This document shows, piece after piece, positions 39,323 through 49,182 of a stretch of 64,000 nt of DNA (its first letter is position 1; each line of letters opens with the position of its first letter). Source of the DNA: Paragemmobacter straminiformis. Lineage in GTDB: Bacteria; Pseudomonadota; Alphaproteobacteria; Rhodobacterales; Rhodobacteraceae. The DNA is taken from positions 44,189 through 108,188 of the forward strand of contig NZ_JACLQD010000007.1 in assembly GCF_014243445.1 (NCBI RefSeq). The letters run 5' to 3'. Made by a program: the position numbers and the translations under genes. Below the pieces are notes generated by a model. That model had not been told where the DNA came from, did no database searches, and saw only the letters and a list, made by a program, of their open reading frames with translations.

Positions 39323-40867
39323 TCAGGCCACCAAAGCCCGCGCCTCCCGCCCCGTCACCTCGGGGCGGGCCAAGGGGCCGATCGGTTTCCCCTGTGCAAG
39401 GGCGGGAAACAGCCGCAAGACCTCGGCCTGCGTTTCGGCATCATATCCGCCCATCGTCGCCGGACCGGGGTAATAGCTTTCGCAGGGCAGGCCATTGGCC
39501 ATGACCACCTCGTGCCGGTCGAACAGCAGGTGCAGATAGGTCACCATGCCGCCCTCGATCCGGCGCACGCCCTGCCCGTCGACCAGATGGCGTGCCTTGA
39601 CCATCACTTCCGGCTCGGCAAACAGCAACTCGGCCCTCGGCCCGCCGATCATCACCCGATGGTTGGGCGACAGCATGACCGCCCGGTGCGGCCCGAACCG
39701 CCCCGCCGCTATCGCCACCGGCGCATCCGGCCCCACCGCCGCCCGCGTCGCCCGCCCGACCCAGCGCAGCGGCTGCGCCCCGTGGTCGCGGGTCAGCACC
39801 AGATCGCCCGGCGTCAGTGCCTCGACCGCGACTTCGCCATCCGGCACCGCGATCAGGGTGCCCAGCGTGAAACAGGCCACCACGTTCAGCGTGACAAAGG
39901 CGACGTCCGTGTTGCCCGCGCTGTCCTTCACCTCATAGGTCAGTACATGGGTGTCGCTGTGCCCCGCCGCGTCGACCGTCAGCACCCCGCCCTTGCCGAC
40001 GGTGATCACATCCCCCGTCGGCAGCACGACCTTGCTGCCCACCGTCACCGCGACGCCGTTCACCTTGGTCACGGTCAGCGCACCCGCCGCCGTGCTGCTG
40101 TCATTGGCCAGCACGTCGACCGATCCGCTCCGCGCCTTGTGCACGGTCAGCGTCTCGTCCTGCGCAACCAGCGCCACCTGCACCGAATCCGCCGCGACCA
40201 GCACCGTCGAATCGTAGGCCCCGTCGCCCGCATCGGCGATGGCCAGCCGGAAGGTGTTCTGCACCCCCGGTTTCACCGCCGCCTTCAGCGTCAGCGTGAC
40301 GGTGAAGCCATCCATTTCCGTGTTGTGGGTGTTCGCCGCCGCCGGGTTGTCGACGTAAAGGTTCTCGTTCGACCACGGGTTGATGTTGTCGATCGTGATA
40401 TCGCCATCCCCGACCGCCAGTGTCGCCGGAACGCCGTTGACCCAGATCGCAACGGCATCGTTATAGCCGCTGCGCACATATTCCAGATATTCGTCCGAGC
40501 TGAAGACGATCTGCATCGTCAGCACCTTGCCCGTCGGCACGAAGGTCGCCGAAAAGACCGCCGCGTCATAGGTCTTTTGCCCCGACACCTGATCCAGCAT
40601 CGCGTCGCCCGCCTTGCCGTAATTGGTCGAGGTGCTGTCCGAGATGTTCGCGTCACCCGAGGCTTGGGTGAAATCGTCCACCCGCCCCGTCGACAGGATC
40701 AACCCGCTGTCCGAGGGCGCGATGCCCGGAATCGTCGTCAGCGCGCCCGAATAGACGCCGACCTGATTGGACTGGCCGCTGTAGCTGGCCGATACGATGC
40801 TTATGCCCGATCCGAAGATCGTCTGCGCCATCTGCATGGCACTCGCCGAGTCGATCCTCAGGTCCAT
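39323..40867 (-). CDS. Choice-of-anchor L and Hint domain protein
   Basis: About 514 residues. The first 240 resemble a choice-of-anchor L domain (AMQMAQTIFGSGISIVSASY, VFSSDEYLEYV, a GDGAYDSTVLV end). A short cadherin/VCBS-like stretch follows. At Cys332 a Hint (hedgehog/intein) domain begins: CFTLGTLIAVPDGEVAVEAL, then MLSPNHRVMIGG with the conserved His, and HLLFDRHEVVMANGLPCESY at the end. Proteins of this design are probably secreted and may self-cleave at the Hint cysteine. ATG 40867 has GGTGGAAG before it. No classical signal peptide is present, so type I secretion is likely (inference). Confidence 0.8.
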   Translation of the reverse strand: MDLRIDSASAMQMAQTIFGSGISIVSASYSGQSNQVGVYSGALTTIPGIAPSDSGLILSTGRVDDFTQASGDANISDSTSTNYGKAGDAMLDQVSGQKTYDAAVFSATFVPTGKVLTMQIVFSSDEYLEYVRSGYNDAVAIWVNGVPATLAVGDGDITIDNINPWSNENLYVDNPAAANTHNTEMDGFTVTLTLKAAVKPGVQNTFRLAIADAGDGAYDSTVLVAADSVQVALVAQDETLTVHKARSGSVDVLANDSSTAAGALTVTKVNGVAVTVGSKVVLPTGDVITVGKGGVLTVDAAGHSDTHVLTYEVKDSAGNTDVAFVTLNVVACFTLGTLIAVPDGEVAVEALTPGDLVLTRDHGAQPLRWVGRATRAAVGPDAPVAIAAGRFGPHRAVMLSPNHRVMIGGPRAELLFAEPEVMVKARHLVDGQGVRRIEGGMVTYLHLLFDRHEVVMANGLPCESYYPGPATMGGYDAETQAEVLRLFPALAQGKPIGPLARPEVTGREARALVA

Positions 40868-40919
40868 CTTCCACCAGCCTACCACCAACGCCCCGATAAC
40901 GGCGGCCCGGCCGATGTTT

Positions 40920-40934
40920 TTAACCTTTGTTAAC
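40920..40934. promoter_or_regulatory. Possible CtrA-type site upstream of the Hint gene
   Basis: Two TTAA half-sites (40920-40923 and 40930-40933) are separated by six bases, with C following, close to the TTAA-N7-TTAA pattern recognised by the alphaproteobacterial cell-cycle regulator CtrA. It lies 53 nt outside the Hint start and 69 nt before the divergent small gene. Confidence 0.35.
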
Positions 40935-41002
40935 GAACCCGCCCGCTTTGCGCTTTCCGCGGCGCAGTGCTAACAGCGATGCCGCAACACTGTGGGGCCG
41001 CC

Positions 41003-41347
41003 ATGACTGACGAGATCGAGAAGCCGAAAAAGGAAAAGCGCCCGCAGCAGGTTTTCACGCTTGTCGTGGAAGTGGGCCGCAAGCCCGGCGACGGCCTGCC
41101 CGACAAGGCCACGGGGGCCGCGCTCATGATCTACGCCTCGGGCGTGGACGAGGAAGAGGCGGTGCGCGAAACCGTGGCGATCCTCAAGCAAGCCGACCTC
41201 GCGCCGCTCGACGTGTCGGGCTACGGCACCCTTGATGACCGCCTGAAAGCCGGGGACGAGATCGATGACGAAGAGCGTGGCCTGATGCAGCGCGCGCTTG
41301 ACGAAAACTCGGTCGTCGTGGCGCAGATGACGCCCTTTTTCGACTAG
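41003..41347 (+). CDS. Conserved hypothetical protein (114 aa)
   Basis: A small acidic soluble protein starting MTDEIEKPKKEKRPQQVFTLVVEVGRKPGDGLPD. A charged N-terminus leads into a compact alpha/beta core (GAALMIYASGVDEEEAVRETVAILKQADLAPLDVSGYG) and a C-terminal helix. It has no catalytic motif. It sits between two Hint-domain genes on the opposite strand, sharing four bases with the second. Probably a Rhodobacterales family of unknown role. Confidence 0.72.
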   Translation: MTDEIEKPKKEKRPQQVFTLVVEVGRKPGDGLPDKATGAALMIYASGVDEEEAVRETVAILKQADLAPLDVSGYGTLDDRLKAGDEIDDEERGLMQRALDENSVVVAQMTPFFD

Positions 41348-42366
41348 CCCACCGCCCGTTGCGGCAGGCGGCCCAATTGCGCCATCAGCGGCACGGCCTC
41401 GTAGCGGTCAAGCAGGCGCAGCGGCAAGGACAGTCCGGCTGCCGGATCGGTGCAGATCGTGCAGCCCTGCACCTCGACCAGTTCGGCCCCGCCAAACTCC
41501 AGCGCGACGCCTGACACCACGGCCCGCCGCCCCTCGGCCAGCGCCGACTGGCCGTCGACCAGCAGGCCCGCAGGCACCAGAACCTCTTCCTCGCCAAACA
41601 GATATTCCGCTTCCGGCCCGGCGACGCGCACCAGTTGTTCCGCCGACACCAGCAGGTCGCTGCGCCCGAACCACGGCGCGCGCAGCAGCACGGGCTGGAA
41701 ACTTCCCCGCCCCGGCACGACATGGCGCTCGACCGACAGAAGCGGCACGGCACCATTCGCCGTCAGCACCGGATCGCCCGCCCGCAACTCTTCGGCGGGC
41801 ATCGGTCCCTGCGCGGTCGGCACCATGCTGCGCGCACCAAGCCATGCCTTTGGCCGGGGCAAGGCCCCCTTGGTCACGCCGAACCACAAAAGCGCCTCGT
41901 GCCGCTGCCCGCGCCCCGCGCACAGATCGGCCAGCAGGGGGGCTGCCAACCCCAGCACCCCGCGCCCCTGCGACTGCAGGGCGGTGGCGGGCGCATCCGC
42001 CCCCAAGAGCCCGAATTGCAGCCGCCAACGGTCCTGCGCCGCATCCCAGTCGAACAGCATCCGTCCCGTAGCCCGCCCCAGCGGCAACGGCCCCGGCAAG
42101 GCATGCCGCGCCAGTTGCCCGCCACGACGGTGCAGCACCGAAAGCCCCGCCGCCGTGTCGTGCAGGATAGAGAACACCTCGGCCCCGTCCGCGCTGCGCC
42201 GGTCGAGCAGCACTTGCGCCCCGTCCAGCGGCAAGCGGAATTCGGCCGCGAACAGCCCACGGCCCACCTCGGGCCCCGAAGCGATGCCGGCCTTGTCAGA
42301 AAGCGCGATCCAATCCGTCCCCGAACCCGTGCGCACCATCACAGCACCCCGCTTGCCCTTGCGCAT
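41344..42366 (-). CDS. Degenerate Hint-domain protein
   Basis: A 340-residue protein. The N-terminal 160 residues form a lectin-like beta-rich region (FSILHDTAAGLSVLHRRG, GRMLFDWDAAQDRWRLQFG). The C-terminal part follows the Hint_2 pattern, but the usual CFTPGT start is replaced by ARSMVPTAQGPMPAEELRAGDPVL, with no cysteine, and the SPNHR box is replaced by VSAEQLVRVAG. Self-cleavage chemistry therefore looks lost. ATG at 42339 (MVRTGSG) is an alternative start. It is divergent from dapE. Confidence 0.72.
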   Translation of the reverse strand: MRKGKRGAVMVRTGSGTDWIALSDKAGIASGPEVGRGLFAAEFRLPLDGAQVLLDRRSADGAEVFSILHDTAAGLSVLHRRGGQLARHALPGPLPLGRATGRMLFDWDAAQDRWRLQFGLLGADAPATALQSQGRGVLGLAAPLLADLCAGRGQRHEALLWFGVTKGALPRPKAWLGARSMVPTAQGPMPAEELRAGDPVLTANGAVPLLSVERHVVPGRGSFQPVLLRAPWFGRSDLLVSAEQLVRVAGPEAEYLFGEEEVLVPAGLLVDGQSALAEGRRAVVSGVALEFGGAELVEVQGCTICTDPAAGLSLPLRLLDRYEAVPLMAQLGRLPQRAVG

Positions 42367-42640
42367 AGCGGAGCGTCATGCAGCGCCCCCGGATGCCGCC
42401 TGCGGCCTCCGGTCCTGTCGGGTCCTGCTCTGACCGGGCGCATTGGCCCGCTTCCGTCCTGCCTCGGGACATTGTTATTGCCCTCAAGGTTAACGATACT
42501 CCCTTGCCCTGTCATCAACATCCGAAAGGATGGGTGCCGCGCTTTCGCTTCGGTGACTCAACGGCCACAGTCCACAGCAGGTTGCCCCCGCCGCGCCAAG
42601 CCGCTAATGCGATTTACAGCCATATGTTTTGGACCCTCCG

Positions 42641-43783
42641 ATGCAACAGACCGACCCCGTCGCCCTGACTGCCGACCTGATCCGCTGTCCCTCGGTCACG
42701 CCTGTCGAAGGCGGGGCGCTGGTGCTGCTTGAACGTCTGCTCTCTGCCGGGGGGTTCACCTGCACCCGTGTCGACCGTGGCAACACCGCCAATCTCTATG
42801 CCCGCTGGGGCGCGCGGGGCGCGAACCGCTCCTTCGGCTTCAACGGCCATACCGACGTGGTCCCCGTGGGCGACCTTGGCGCATGGACCCGCGACCCCTT
42901 CGGCGCCGAGGTTGACGGCGACTGGATGTATGGCCGTGGCGCCACCGACATGAAGTCCGGCGTTGCCGCCTTTGCCGCCGCCGCCATCGACTTCGTGCGC
43001 GAAACCCCGCCCGACGGTGCCGTGATCCTTGCCATCACGGGCGACGAGGAGGGCGACGCCACCGACGGCACCGTGGCCCTTCTCGACTGGATGGCCGCCA
43101 ATGGCGAGCGGATGACCCATTGCCTCGTGGGCGAACCCACCTGTCCCGACACGATGGGCCAGATGATGAAGATCGGTCGCCGCGGGTCGATGACCGCCTG
43201 GTTCACGGCCCAAGGCGTGCAGGGCCATTCGGCCTATCCTGACCGCGCCAGAAATCCGATGCGGGCGCTGACAACCCTGCTGTCGCGCCTTCCCGACCGC
43301 ATCGACGCAGGCACCGACCATTTCGACGCCTCGACCCTGCAAATCACCACCATCGATTGCGGAAACCCTGCCAACAACGTGATCCCCGCCAAGGGCAGCG
43401 CCACCGTCAACATCCGCTTCAACGACAGCCACTCGGGCGCTGGCCTGTCCGACTGGCTTTTGTCCGAAGCCGCCAAGGTGCAGGCCGAAACCGGCGTCAC
43501 CATCGCCACCCGCATCCAGATTTCGGGCGAAAGCTTCGTCACGCCGCCCGGCGATCTGTCCGCGCTCATCTCGCGCGCGGTGCAGGCCGAGACCGGCGTC
43601 ACGCCGGAAATGTCCACCACGGGCGGCACCTCCGACGCGCGCTTTGTCAAGAACCACTGCCCCGTCGTGGAATTCGGACTGGTCGGACGCACGATGCATC
43701 AGGTCGACGAACGCGTCAGCATCACCCAGATCCGGCAACTCAAATCCATCTATTCCCGTATCCTGAGGGATTATTTCGCATGA
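42641..43783 (+). CDS. dapE: Succinyl-diaminopimelate desuccinylase
   Basis: A 380-residue M20-family dizinc hydrolase that releases LL-diaminopimelate from its N-succinyl form. [13 protein letters not shown] near residue 66 holds the first zinc His and Asp, [17 protein letters not shown] the bridging Asp, and [13 protein letters not shown] near residue 133 the catalytic Glu pair. [20 protein letters not shown] supplies the last His. ATG 42641 is used; the 274-nt leader holds only a small CATCC-GAAA-GGATG hairpin (42519-42532) and a lone GGTTAACG. Confidence 0.95.
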   Translation: MQQTDPVALTADLIRCPSVTPVEGGALVLLERLLSAGGFTCTRVDRGNTANLYARWGARGANRSFGFNGHTDVVPVGDLGAWTRDPFGAEVDGDWMYGRGATDMKSGVAAFAAAAIDFVRETPPDGAVILAITGDEEGDATDGTVALLDWMAANGERMTHCLVGEPTCPDTMGQMMKIGRRGSMTAWFTAQGVQGHSAYPDRARNPMRALTTLLSRLPDRIDAGTDHFDASTLQITTIDCGNPANNVIPAKGSATVNIRFNDSHSGAGLSDWLLSEAAKVQAETGVTIATRIQISGESFVTPPGDLSALISRAVQAETGVTPEMSTTGGTSDARFVKNHCPVVEFGLVGRTMHQVDERVSITQIRQLKSIYSRILRDYFA

Positions 43784-43787
43784 CCCA

Positions 43788-44210
43788 ATGCCGCTGACCA
43801 TCGCCCGCACCGACGATATCGACGCCTGCCGCCGCCTGCGGCGGATCGTGTTCATCCACGAGCAGGGCGTCTCCGAGGCGGACGAGATCGACGATCTCGA
43901 CGATCAGGCGATCCACCTTCTTGCCACCGATGACGGCATGCCCGTCGGCTCGGCGCGTCTGCTGACCATCGGCGTCACCGGCAAGATCGGGCGCGTCTGC
44001 GTGTTGAAATCCCTGCGTGGCAAGGGAATCGGAACCGAACTCATCAAGGCAGCGGTCGATGTGTTCCGAAGCATGCCGGGCATCACCCGCGTCAAACTCG
44101 GCTCGCAAACCCACGCGGTCGGGTTTTACGAAAGGCTCGGCTTTTCGGTGATCGGCCCGCAATACGAGGATGCGGGCATCCTGCACCGTGAAATGGTCAT
44201 CACGCTTTAA
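43788..44210 (+). CDS. GNAT family N-acetyltransferase
   Basis: A 140-residue acetyltransferase. [20 protein letters not shown] at the N-terminus and [21 protein letters not shown] (the acetyl-CoA pyrophosphate loop R-G-K-G-I-G) place it near the YjdJ/ElaA-like group. [15 protein letters not shown] is the C-terminal motif with the catalytic Tyr. It starts four bases after dapE and shares its operon; the substrate is unknown. Confidence 0.88.
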   Translation: MPLTIARTDDIDACRRLRRIVFIHEQGVSEADEIDDLDDQAIHLLATDDGMPVGSARLLTIGVTGKIGRVCVLKSLRGKGIGTELIKAAVDVFRSMPGITRVKLGSQTHAVGFYERLGFSVIGPQYEDAGILHREMVITL

Positions 44211-44686
44211 TCGCGCTTCGACATCTTCAGCAGGCGCGCGCGTTCGCGGTCCCAGTCGCGTTTGGCGCTGGTCTCGCGCTTGTCCGCCAGCTTCTTGCCC
44301 TTGGCGATTCCAAGCTTCAGCTTCACGATCCCGCGGTCATTGAAATACATCTTGATCGGCACGATGGTCATGCCCTCGCGCGCGGTGGCATTCCACAGCC
44401 GCGACAATTCCTTCTTGCTGACCAGCAGCTTGCGCCGCCGCCGCTCTTCATGCCCCCAGGTCTTGGCCTCGGCATAGGGGGCGATGTAGCCGTTGATCAG
44501 CCACAGCTCGCCGCCTTCGACCGATGCATAGCTTTCCGCGATGTTCGACCCGCCCTTGCGCAGGCTTTTCACCTCGGACCCCAGAAGCATGATCCCCGCC
44601 TCAAGGTCGCTTTCGATATGGTAATCGAACCGCGCGCGGCGGTTTTCTGCGATCAGTTTGGAATTGGGGTCTGACTTCACTTGCAT
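44207..44686 (-). CDS. smpB: SsrA-binding protein
   Basis: A 159-residue OB-fold protein that carries tmRNA to stalled ribosomes for trans-translation. ATG 44686 gives [49 protein letters not shown] and [14 protein letters not shown] are signature segments, and the C-terminal Lys/Arg tail ([21 protein letters not shown]) inserts in the mRNA channel. No ssrA gene is recognisable in the window. It overlaps the GNAT gene by four bases. Confidence 0.95.
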   Translation of the reverse strand: MQVKSDPNSKLIAENRRARFDYHIESDLEAGIMLLGSEVKSLRKGGSNIAESYASVEGGELWLINGYIAPYAEAKTWGHEERRRRKLLVSKKELSRLWNATAREGMTIVPIKMYFNDRGIVKLKLGIAKGKKLADKRETSAKRDWDRERARLLKMSKRD

Positions 44687-44802
44687 GATGGACCCGAGAT
44701 AGGCGATGCCGCCGCCCAAGTCCAGAAGCCCCGCCCTATCGCCCGAGGCATTTACCTTTCTTTGCGCTGGCCGCAATGTCACCCAAAGCAGACGGAGGCA
44801 GC

Positions 44803-45237
44803 ATGTTCGGCCAGATCGCACTCGGCACAGGCGTCATGATGGTGTCCATCCTCATGGGGGCCATGTCGGCCCTGCTGATGGAGATGGGCTTTTCCCGCTG
44901 GCACGACTGGCTCGTGCGTGAACCGCATCGGCCCAAGATGATCCTTGCCGTCATGGTGGCCTCGCTCTGGGTCGTCGGCACCACCACGGCGGGCGTCTGG
45001 CTTTGGGCCTTTGTCTACGACACGCTCGGCGTCTTTCCGACGCTCGAGGAATCGCTCTATTTCTCGATCGTCTCTTTCACCACCCTCGGCTTCGGCGATG
45101 TGATCCTGCCGCATGAATGGCGCCTGTTGTCGGGCATGACCGCGACAAACGGCTTTCTCAACTTCGGCCTCATGACCGCGTTGATGATCGAGGCCTTCCG
45201 CCTCATCCGCATCGGTCAGGTGCGGCGTCGGGCCTGA
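44803..45237 (+). CDS. Small two-TM ion channel protein
   Basis: A 144-residue protein with about three hydrophobic segments. Between the last two lies [21 protein letters not shown], a potassium-channel-like pore loop (T-x-G-F-G-D). This is the Ion_trans_2 arrangement without a regulatory domain. ATG 44803 is chosen for the GGAGG just before it; ATG 44776 in frame is an alternative. It overlaps the convergent EamA gene by 22 nt. Ion selectivity is inferred. Confidence 0.78.
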   Translation: MFGQIALGTGVMMVSILMGAMSALLMEMGFSRWHDWLVREPHRPKMILAVMVASLWVVGTTTAGVWLWAFVYDTLGVFPTLEESLYFSIVSFTTLGFGDVILPHEWRLLSGMTATNGFLNFGLMTALMIEAFRLIRIGQVRRRA

Positions 45238-46100
45238 CGGCTGCGGTTCAGCGTGTAGATCCCGCTTCCGACGATCAGCGCCGACCCAAGCAGCGTCAGC
45301 GCATCGGGCCGCTCGCCAAAGACAAGCACGCCCGCGATCATGGCAAAGACCAGCCGCGTATAGCGGAACGGCGTCACGGCGGCGATCTCGCCCGTCCGCA
45401 TGGCGACCGTCAGCGCGAAATAGGCAAAGATGCCAAAGCCGCTCATCGCGGCCACAAGCGCCGCACCCGTGGCATCGGGCCAGACCGACCCGCCCGTCAC
45501 CGCCAGAATGACCGCCCCCGCCAGCGCCAGCATCGACAATCCGTAAACGCCAAGCTGCCGGTTCGAAAGCACCATCGGTGCCGCCCGCGTGGCAAGGTCG
45601 CGCCCCGCAAAGCCGATCAGCCCGACCACCGTGACCAGCGACATCAGGCTGAACCCGTCCAACCCCGGCCGCAGGATCACAAGCACCCCGACGAACCCCA
45701 CGACGATGGCCGACCAGCGCCGCCACCCCACCGTCTCGCCAAAGAACAGCGCCGCCCCCGCCACCACGACCAAAGGTGTTGCCTGCAAAATGGCCGATGC
45801 CACCGAAAGCGGCGTCAGCGCGATGGCCAGCGAATAGAACAGCCGCCCCGTCACCTCGAACCCCGACCGGACCAGCAGCGGCTTGGAAAAGGCGGCGGGG
45901 TGAACCACCGCCTCGCCATGCCGCCGCGCCATGGCGGCAAAAAAAACCATGCCGATCAGGCCAAAAGCCAGAAGCGCCTGCCCCAGCGGCATATGCTTTA
46001 CCGCGGCCTTCAGGAACATGTCCTCGACGGCGAAACCCGCCATCGCGGCCACCATCCAGACAGCGCCTTTCAGGTTGTCCGACACCGCCTGCGCGGTCAC
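45216..46100 (-). CDS. EamA/DMT-family transporter (second copy)
   Basis: About 294 residues and ten membrane segments. GTG 46100 overlaps the dapA stop (GTGA), so it is coupled to dap[19 protein letters not shown] matches the paralogue at 32251-33153. Position behind dapA might suggest a role in amino-acid or intermediate export, but the substrate is unknown. Confidence 0.87.
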   Translation of the reverse strand: MTAQAVSDNLKGAVWMVAAMAGFAVEDMFLKAAVKHMPLGQALLAFGLIGMVFFAAMARRHGEAVVHPAAFSKPLLVRSGFEVTGRLFYSLAIALTPLSVASAILQATPLVVVAGAALFFGETVGWRRWSAIVVGFVGVLVILRPGLDGFSLMSLVTVVGLIGFAGRDLATRAAPMVLSNRQLGVYGLSMLALAGAVILAVTGGSVWPDATGAALVAAMSGFGIFAYFALTVAMRTGEIAAVTPFRYTRLVFAMIAGVLVFGERPDALTLLGSALIVGSGIYTLNRSRQARRRT

Positions 46101-46969
46101 AGGATCCCTGCGTGCTGCATCGCGGCCTTGATCTTGGCCTTGGTGCCATCCGTCAGCGTCACCAGCGGCAAGCGCACCTCCTCGCTGCACAGGCCCAGCA
46201 GCGACAGGCCGTATTTGGCCCCCGCCAGACCCGGCTCGATGAAGATCGCCTCGTGCAGCGGCATCAGACGGTCCTGATATTCAAGCGCCTTGGCGTAATC
46301 GCCCGCCAGCGTTGCCGTCTGGAATTCGGCGCAAAGTTTCGGCGCCACGTTCGCCGTCACCGAAATGCAGCCCACCCCGCCATGCGCGTTGAAGCCAAGC
46401 GCCGTCGCATCCTCGCCCGAAAGCTGGATGAAATCGGCCCCGCAGCTTGCGCGCTGCATCGACACGCGCTCGATCTTGCCGGTCGCGTCCTTCACGCCCA
46501 CGATGCGCGGCAGCTTGGCAAGCTGGCCCATCGTCTCGGGCGACATGTCCACCACCGAACGGCCGGGGATGTTGTAGATGATGATCGGCAGCTTGCAGCA
46601 ATCATGCAGCGCCGTGTAATGCGCGATCATGCCCGCCTGCGTCGGCTTGTTGTAATAGGGCGTGACGACCAGCGCCGCATCGGCACCGACCCGTTCGCAA
46701 TGCTGGATCAGGCGGATGCCCTCGACCGTGTTGTTCGACCCCGCCCCTGCGATCACCGGCACGCGGCCACGGGCGGCTTTCACCACCACTTCGATGACCG
46801 TTTCATGCTCTTCATGGCTCAGCGTCGGGCTTTCGCCCGTGGTGCCCACCGGAACCAGCCCGGTCGAGCCCTGCTCGATATGCCAGTCGACCAGACGTTT
46901 GAGCGTGTCGAGATCCAGCTCGCCGTTCTTGAACGGCGTCACCAGGGCAGGAATGGACCCTTTGATCAT
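46097..46969 (-). CDS. dapA: 4-hydroxy-tetrahydrodipicolinate synthase
   Basis: A 290-residue TIM-barrel aldolase that joins pyruvate and aspartate semialdehyde in the first committed step of lysine/diaminopimelate synthesis. Schiff-base Lys160 lies in [13 protein letters not shown], Tyr132 in [10 protein letters not shown], and Thr44 in [11 protein letters not shown]. With dapD and dapE nearby it covers much of the pathway. It is divergent from the slt gene across 185 nt holding a possible RNA switch. Confidence 0.96.
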   Translation of the reverse strand: MIKGSIPALVTPFKNGELDLDTLKRLVDWHIEQGSTGLVPVGTTGESPTLSHEEHETVIEVVVKAARGRVPVIAGAGSNNTVEGIRLIQHCERVGADAALVVTPYYNKPTQAGMIAHYTALHDCCKLPIIIYNIPGRSVVDMSPETMGQLAKLPRIVGVKDATGKIERVSMQRASCGADFIQLSGEDATALGFNAHGGVGCISVTANVAPKLCAEFQTATLAGDYAKALEYQDRLMPLHEAIFIEPGLAGAKYGLSLLGLCSEEVRLPLVTLTDGTKAKIKAAMQHAGIL

Positions 46970-47039
46970 GACACGCTTCTCCGATTTCTGGGCCTTGAGT
47001 CGCCCGTTGCAAACGCGCCCTTCCTAGCCTTGTGGCAAA

Positions 47040-47106
47040 GGCTTGCCAAGCGGGGCAAAGCGGCAAGCCGCGCGCAGCGTCTCCGCTTGCCGCCGGGGGC
47101 GTTTTT
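47040..47106 (+). promoter_or_regulatory. Two mutually exclusive hairpins upstream of the slt gene
   Basis: GGCTTGCC (47040-47047) can pair with GGCAAGCC (47062-47069). The same middle arm, as GCGGCAAGC (47060-47068), can instead pair with GCTTGCCGC (47085-47093); this second hairpin is followed seven bases later by TTTTT (47102-47106), like a terminator. It lies 49-115 nt before the lytic transglycosylase ATG. An attenuator is possible; transcription start is unknown. Confidence 0.4.
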
Positions 47107-47154
47107 CGGCACACTCGCCTTTAACGAATACAAAAAACGACAGACGAGCAGATC

Positions 47155-49095
47155 ATGACCGGACCCCGCCGCCTCGCGTGGCTTCTTGCTGCATTCGCGG
47201 CCCTTGCGCCGCTTTCCGCCGCCGCCGATGCGGCGGGCGCGATGCGTGCGGCGCAAGCCGCCGTCGGGCAGCAGGATTGGGCCGGTGCCGCCGCCGCCGC
47301 CCGCGGCGCGGGCGAGATCGGCGCGGATCTTGTCGAATGGCAACGCCTGCGCGCCTCGGGCGGGCTGCTTGGCGATTATGAAGCCTTCCTTGCCCGCCGC
47401 CCCGATTGGCCGGGCATGCCGCTCCTGAAGGAAAAGGGCGAAGAGGCCGTTGCCCGCTCGACCGACCCCGCCCGCGTCATCGCCTATTTCGGCCCCGATC
47501 TGCCCGAAACCGCCACCGGCGCGCTGGCCTATATCAACGCGCTCCGCGCCGCCGGCCGCGCCGCCGATGCCGAGAACGAGGCGTTCCGCGCCTGGACGAC
47601 CCTCGCCTTCGGGCCGGATGAAGAACAGCAGATCCTTGGCCTTTACGGCGATATCCTCTCGGTCGCGCATGAAGTCCGCCTTGACCGGCTGCTCTGGCAG
47701 AACCGCACGTCGGAAGCCAAGCGCATGCTGCCCCGCGTCGGCGCAGGCTGGCGCGCCTTGGCCGAAGCCCGCATGGCGCTGCGTGCCGATGCCGATGGCG
47801 TCAATGCCCTGATCGCCCGCATCCCGCCCGAATTGCAATCCGACCCCGGCCTTGCCTTCGAGCGATTCGACTGGCGCTTCCGCCGCGACCGCAACGACGA
47901 CGCCGCCGAAACCCTGCTTGCCGCGTCGAAATCGCCCCAAACCCTCGGCGATCCCGACGCATGGGCCGAGCGCCGCGCCTCGCTCTCCCGCGCCCTTTTG
48001 CGCGACGGCAAGCCCAAGGCCGCCTATCGGGTCGCAGCCTCGAACCAGCTTGCGGCAGGGTCCGACTATGCCGATCTCGAATTCCTGTCAGGCTGGATCG
48101 CCCTGCGCTTCCTTGGTGATCCCGCAACCGCGCTGAAGCATTTCAAACATCTCGAAGCCGCCGTCTCGACCCCCATCTCGACCGCCCGCGCCCATTACTG
48201 GCAAGGCCGCGCCCTGCAAGCGGCGGGCGATACGGCAGGGGCCACCGCCGCCCTGCGCATCGCGGCGCAAAACCAGACCGCCTATTACGGGCTGATGGCT
48301 GCCGAAACGCTGGGTCTGAACCTCGACGCGTCGCTTCTCTCCGACAGCCGCCCGCCGAACTGGCAGGACGCGTCCTTCACCCGCTCCTCGGTCTTTGCCG
48401 CTGCCGTGCTGCTGGAAAAGGCAGGCGACCGCACCCTTGCGAAACGCTTCTTCCTTCACCTCTCCGAAGGGCTGAACGAAACCGAAATCGCGCAGCTTGC
48501 GCAATTCGCACTGGAAATCGACGAACCCCACCTTGCCGTGGTCATTGCCAAACAGGCGGCGGAACGGGGCATCATCCTGCCCCGCGCCTATTATCCCGTT
48601 CCCTCCTTCGTGCCGGGCGAAGGCTTGGCCGTCAGCCGCGCGCTGGCGCTTGCCATCTCGCGGCGCGAAAGCGAATTCGACCCCGCCGCCCGCTCTGCCG
48701 CCGACGCGCGCGGCCTGATGCAGGTGCTGCCCTCGACCGCCAAACTCGTCGCGCCCCGCGTGGGCCTTGTCTACGATTCCGGCAACCTGAACGATCCGGG
48801 CTACAACGTCCGCATCGGCACCGGATATCTTGCGCAGCTCGTCGAACAGTTCGGCCCCTCGGTCGCGCTGGTCGCTTCGGGCTACAACGCGGGGCCGGGC
48901 CGGCCGAAACGCTGGATCGGCACCTTCGGCGACCCGCGCGACCCGTCGGTCGATGTGGTGGACTGGGTCGAGATGATCCCCTTCACCGAAACCCGCACCT
49001 ATGTCATGCGCGTGACCGAAAGCCTCGTGATCTACCGCGCCAAGCTCAAGGGCGTGGCCGGACCCGTGCGGATCACCTCCGAGTTGCGCGGCTAA
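47155..49095 (+). CDS. Soluble lytic murein transglycosylase, SLT70-like
   Basis: A 646-residue periplasmic enzyme. A signal peptide (residues 1-24, ending AAADA) is followed by about 400 residues of superhelical repeats and the C-terminal SLT domain. SRRESEFDPAARSAADARGLMQVLPSTAK carries the catalytic Glu505, and ALVASGYNAGPGRPKRWI is the conserved GYNAG box. It makes anhydro-muropeptides during cell-wall turnover; a second transglycosylase (MltB type) lies at 10094-11269. Confidence 0.93.
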   Translation: MTGPRRLAWLLAAFAALAPLSAAADAAGAMRAAQAAVGQQDWAGAAAAARGAGEIGADLVEWQRLRASGGLLGDYEAFLARRPDWPGMPLLKEKGEEAVARSTDPARVIAYFGPDLPETATGALAYINALRAAGRAADAENEAFRAWTTLAFGPDEEQQILGLYGDILSVAHEVRLDRLLWQNRTSEAKRMLPRVGAGWRALAEARMALRADADGVNALIARIPPELQSDPGLAFERFDWRFRRDRNDDAAETLLAASKSPQTLGDPDAWAERRASLSRALLRDGKPKAAYRVAASNQLAAGSDYADLEFLSGWIALRFLGDPATALKHFKHLEAAVSTPISTARAHYWQGRALQAAGDTAGATAALRIAAQNQTAYYGLMAAETLGLNLDASLLSDSRPPNWQDASFTRSSVFAAAVLLEKAGDRTLAKRFFLHLSEGLNETEIAQLAQFALEIDEPHLAVVIAKQAAERGIILPRAYYPVPSFVPGEGLAVSRALALAISRRESEFDPAARSAADARGLMQVLPSTAKLVAPRVGLVYDSGNLNDPGYNVRIGTGYLAQLVEQFGPSVALVASGYNAGPGRPKRWIGTFGDPRDPSVDVVDWVEMIPFTETRTYVMRVTESLVIYRAKLKGVAGPVRITSELRG

Positions 49096-49182
49096 ATAGC
49101 GCCAAACCCGACCCGTCCTGTCGCGCGCGGTGCAGACGGGGCGGGCCGATCGCTGGCCAAATGCCCGAAAATCAGGCACGTC

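Noticed and set aside
44687..44802. ssrA (tmRNA) next to smpB
   Set aside because: Gap is too short and shows no tRNA-like ends or tag reading frame.
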